From Muribaculaceae bacterium (GTDB lineage: Bacteria > Bacteroidota > Bacteroidia > Bacteroidales > Muribaculaceae): a DNA stretch of 64,000 nt. This document shows positions 61,975-64,000 of this stretch, one piece after another (position 1 is the first letter of the stretch; every line of letters begins with the position of its first letter). Position numbers and translations under genes: made by a program. The notes under the pieces are model-generated. The model did no database searches, was not told where the DNA came from, and saw nothing but the letters and a program-made list of their open reading frames with translations. The stretch is taken from positions 124,001 through 188,000 of the forward strand of contig JAFQSX010000017.1 in NCBI GenBank assembly GCA_017409345.1. Reading direction: 5' to 3'.

Positions 61975-63465
61975 ATGATTAATCATAACTTATTTATATA
62001 CAACACTCTCTCTCGTCGCAAAGAGTTATTCAAACCCATTCACGAAGGTAAAGTGGGAATGTATGTGTGTGGACCCACCGTCTATGGCGACGGACACTTG
62101 GGACACGCTCGCCCAGCTATCACTTTCGACATCTTGTTTCGCTATCTAAAACACCTCGGATATAAAGTGCGCTATGTGCGCAACATCACCGATGTGGGTC
62201 ACCTCGAGCATGATGCCGACGACGGCGAGGACAAAATCGCAAAGAAAGCTCGTATCGACCAATTAGAGCCTATGGAAGTGGTACAATACTATCTCAACCG
62301 CTATCATAAAGCGATGGAGAAACTCAACGTGTTGCCCCCTTCAATCGAGCCTCATGCATCGGGTCACATCATCGAGCAAATCGAATATATCAAAAAAATC
62401 CTCGAAAGTGGTTATGCCTATGAGAGTCAAGGCTCAATATACTTTGATGTGCCTAAATTTAACCAAGACTTCCCCTATGGCAAGCTATCGGGCCGCAACG
62501 TAGAAGAACTTCTCTCTACTACTCGCGCCCTCGACGGACAGCAAGAAAAGCGCAATCCGGCCGACTTCGCATTGTGGAAAAAAGCGGCTCCCGAACATAT
62601 CATGCGTTGGCCTTCACCTTGGAGCGACGGATTCCCCGGATGGCACCTCGAATGTTCTACCATGGGCGAGAAATACCTCGGCGAACAGTTTGATATCCAC
62701 GGCGGTGGTATGGACTTGATGTTCCCACACCACGAATGTGAGATTGCACAATCAGTGGCTCACAATGGTAAAGAAACCGTGAAATATTGGATGCACAACA
62801 ACATGATTACCATCAACGGACAAAAAATGGGTAAATCGCTCGGCAACTTCATCACTCTCGATGAATTCTTCACTGGGTCGCATGAGCTTTTGACTCAACC
62901 CTATTCACCCATGACAATCCGTTTCTTCATTCTTCAAGCTCAATATCGTAGCACGGTTGATTTCAGTAACGAAGCATTGCAAGCATCAGAAAAAGCACTT
63001 AACCGCATGCTCGAAGGCTGGAAACGTCTACAAGACCTCACTCCGAGCGAAAAATCATCAATCGACGTGAGCGGCTATGAAGCTAAATGTTATGAAGCGA
63101 TGGACGATGACCTCAACACATCAATCGTGATTTCTCACCTCTTTGATGCGTGTCGCCTCATCAACCAAGTAAACGACGGCAAAGCTACTGCTACAGCCGA
63201 AGATATCGACACCTTGAAGAAATTGTTTAACACCTTCTTGGTCGACATCTTAGGCATTCGCACCGAAATGATTGCCGGGGGCGAAGAAAACGGTGACGCT
63301 CTACGTCCATTCGAGCAAGCCGTAGACCTATTGCTCGAAATGCGTCGCAACGCTAAAGCCAACAAAGACTGGGCTACAAGCGACCTCATTCGCGACCGCC
63401 TCGCCCAAATAGGCTTCGATGTAAAAGACACCAAAGACGGCTTTGAATGGTCGGTTAAGAAATAA
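61975..63465 (+). CDS. cysS: Cysteine--tRNA ligase
   Basis: 496 residues, a usual length. Class I signature HIGH-type [10 protein letters not shown] (about 38) follows the zinc cysteine in [10 protein letters not shown], with the other zinc ligands in HLECSTMG (about 223) and the [15 protein letters not shown] block (about 247). KMGKSLGN near 281 is the KMSKS loop, and the C-terminal helical DALR-type anticodon domain follows. It charges tRNA-Cys. It is the last gene of the operon and has a terminator. Confidence 0.97.
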   Translation: MINHNLFIYNTLSRRKELFKPIHEGKVGMYVCGPTVYGDGHLGHARPAITFDILFRYLKHLGYKVRYVRNITDVGHLEHDADDGEDKIAKKARIDQLEPMEVVQYYLNRYHKAMEKLNVLPPSIEPHASGHIIEQIEYIKKILESGYAYESQGSIYFDVPKFNQDFPYGKLSGRNVEELLSTTRALDGQQEKRNPADFALWKKAAPEHIMRWPSPWSDGFPGWHLECSTMGEKYLGEQFDIHGGGMDLMFPHHECEIAQSVAHNGKETVKYWMHNNMITINGQKMGKSLGNFITLDEFFTGSHELLTQPYSPMTIRFFILQAQYRSTVDFSNEALQASEKALNRMLEGWKRLQDLTPSEKSSIDVSGYEAKCYEAMDDDLNTSIVISHLFDACRLINQVNDGKATATAEDIDTLKKLFNTFLVDILGIRTEMIAGGEENGDALRPFEQAVDLLLEMRRNAKANKDWATSDLIRDRLAQIGFDVKDTKDGFEWSVKK

Positions 63466-63490
63466 CTTAATTAAAGACCTTAAATATAAC

Positions 63491-63520
63491 ACCTCTCACA
63501 AAAAATTGTGGGAGGTTTTT
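63491..63520 (+). terminator. Rho-independent terminator after cysS
   Basis: ACCTCTCACAA at 63491-63501 pairs with TTGTGGGAGGT at 63506-63516 (one G-U pair), followed by TTTT. The promoter of the next gene starts directly after it. Confidence 0.85.
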
Positions 63521-63521
63521 A

Positions 63522-63552
63522 TTTGTCATTAAAACAAAAAGCCCTACCTTTG
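63522..63552 (+). promoter_or_regulatory. Predicted promoter of the SGNH hydrolase
   Basis: TTTG at 63522-63525 and TACCTTTG at 63545-63552, spaced by 19 bases. Both match the consensus. Confidence 0.6.
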
Positions 63553-63595
63553 CTATAATTATAAATAACATAATAATATAAAACCATTTATTATC

Positions 63596-64000
63596 ATGAA
63601 TAAATCAACAATTGTAGCCTCTATTATAGGGCTTTGCGCAGCAACAGCTAACGCTCAAGCAATCTACGACTATTTGTCGGAAAAGGCTCCCGAAGCCTAT
63701 AAGTACAATGAATATTACTATCAACGAGCATCACACTTTGCCGAATTGCCGGTTGATAGCGACGATATTATCATTCTCGGCAACAGCCTTAGCGACAACG
63801 GCCGATGGAATGAAGCATTTGATGATGCAAACATCAAAAACCGCGGAATCATCAGCGATGTGGTGCAAGGTATCTCCGACCGTCTTGAACTCGTTACTAA
63901 AGGTAAACCTAAAAAGATTTTCCTTCTCATTGGTGTGAATGATGTATCTCACCACCTCACTCCCGACAGCATCACTACTGCGGTGGAAAAACTTATCGTA
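63596..64000 (+). CDS. SGNH/GDSL-like hydrolase (C-terminus outside window)
   Basis: The frame is open from ATG 63596 to the window end (135 residues). A signal peptide ends near TANAQ (about 21). Block I is IILGNSLSDN (GNS in place of GDS; the Ser remains), block II is IKNRGIISD and block III is LLIGVNDVS with Gly, Asn and Asp, all as in SGNH esterases. Such secreted enzymes of Bacteroidetes often act on acetylated sugars. The block V His is beyond the window. Confidence 0.8.
   Translation, partial: MNKSTIVASIIGLCAATANAQAIYDYLSEKAPEAYKYNEYYYQRASHFAELPVDSDDIIILGNSLSDNGRWNEAFDDANIKNRGIISDVVQGISDRLELVTKGKPKKIFLLIGVNDVSHHLTPDSITTAVEKLIV

Noticed and set aside
1..64000. CRISPR arrays, transposases, integrases or prophage genes
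   Set aside because: No regularly spaced short repeats and no matching proteins were seen on either strand.

Overview
The window looks like chromosomal DNA of a Bacteroidales bacterium, perhaps close to Muribaculaceae or Prevotellaceae; I cannot resolve the genus. The grounds are: AT-rich sequence, repeated -7 elements of the Bacteroidetes form TAnnTTTG, several type IX secretion (T9SS) genes (porW/sprE, porX, two porU-like genes, porV), Bacteroidetes-type lipoproteins (NigD-like, PCMD) with acidic export tails, and Bacteroidetes-enriched DUF families.

Layout. 1-4.0 kb (minus): a large secreted amidase, cut by the window edge, and a beta-propeller protein. 4.2-7.9 kb (minus): a patB/aroA/unknown/znuB-like operon. 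8.1-19.1 kb (plus): a tightly packed series rel, pgpH-like, thiF/moeB-like, porW/sprE, porX, tsaE, birA, joining nucleotide signalling genes to T9SS genes. 19.2-22.7 kb: small envelope and DUF genes. 22.8-29.3 kb (minus): an AraC regulator and a cvpA-sufB-sufC-sufD-sufS iron-sulfur operon. 29.7-39.2 kb (plus): two PorU-like C25 peptidases either side of rex and a degenerate FAH-family gene, then porV. 39.3-45.5 kb: ispF, the rimP-nusA-infB translation operon with an attenuator-like hairpin in its leader, folK and a hotdog thioesterase. 45.5-47.1 kb: an accessory patch with a RelE/ParE-like toxin-antitoxin pair, a long structured RNA candidate and an outer-membrane barrel of unusual base composition. 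47.2-51.9 kb: recO, an identical pair of tRNA-Glu genes flanking rpsT, pheT and yebC. 52.0-57.4 kb: a secreted protein of five degenerate repeats and a lipoprotein/PCMD/barrel operon. 57.5-60.1 kb: a radical-SAM activase followed by two paralogues with a shared cysteine-rich N-terminus and divergent C-terminal domains, and a PH-like protein. 60.2-64 kb: a LolD-like ATPase, NigD-like lipoprotein, DUF3467, cysS and a partial SGNH hydrolase.

How the genes work together. Much of the window serves the cell envelope. PorU and PorV form the outer-membrane attachment machinery of T9SS, PorW is a periplasmic lipoprotein of the same system, and PorX is its response regulator. Housekeeping operons (Suf, rimP-nusA-infB, pheT, cysS) lie between accessory patches. 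The best candidates for undescribed biology are the 121-nt hairpin RNA region near 46.2 kb, the radical-SAM plus cysteine-leader cassette at 57.5-59.6 kb, the rex/FAH-like/porU operon with a second porU beside it, and the five-repeat secreted protein at 52-54 kb. No CRISPR array, transposase, integrase or phage gene was seen.
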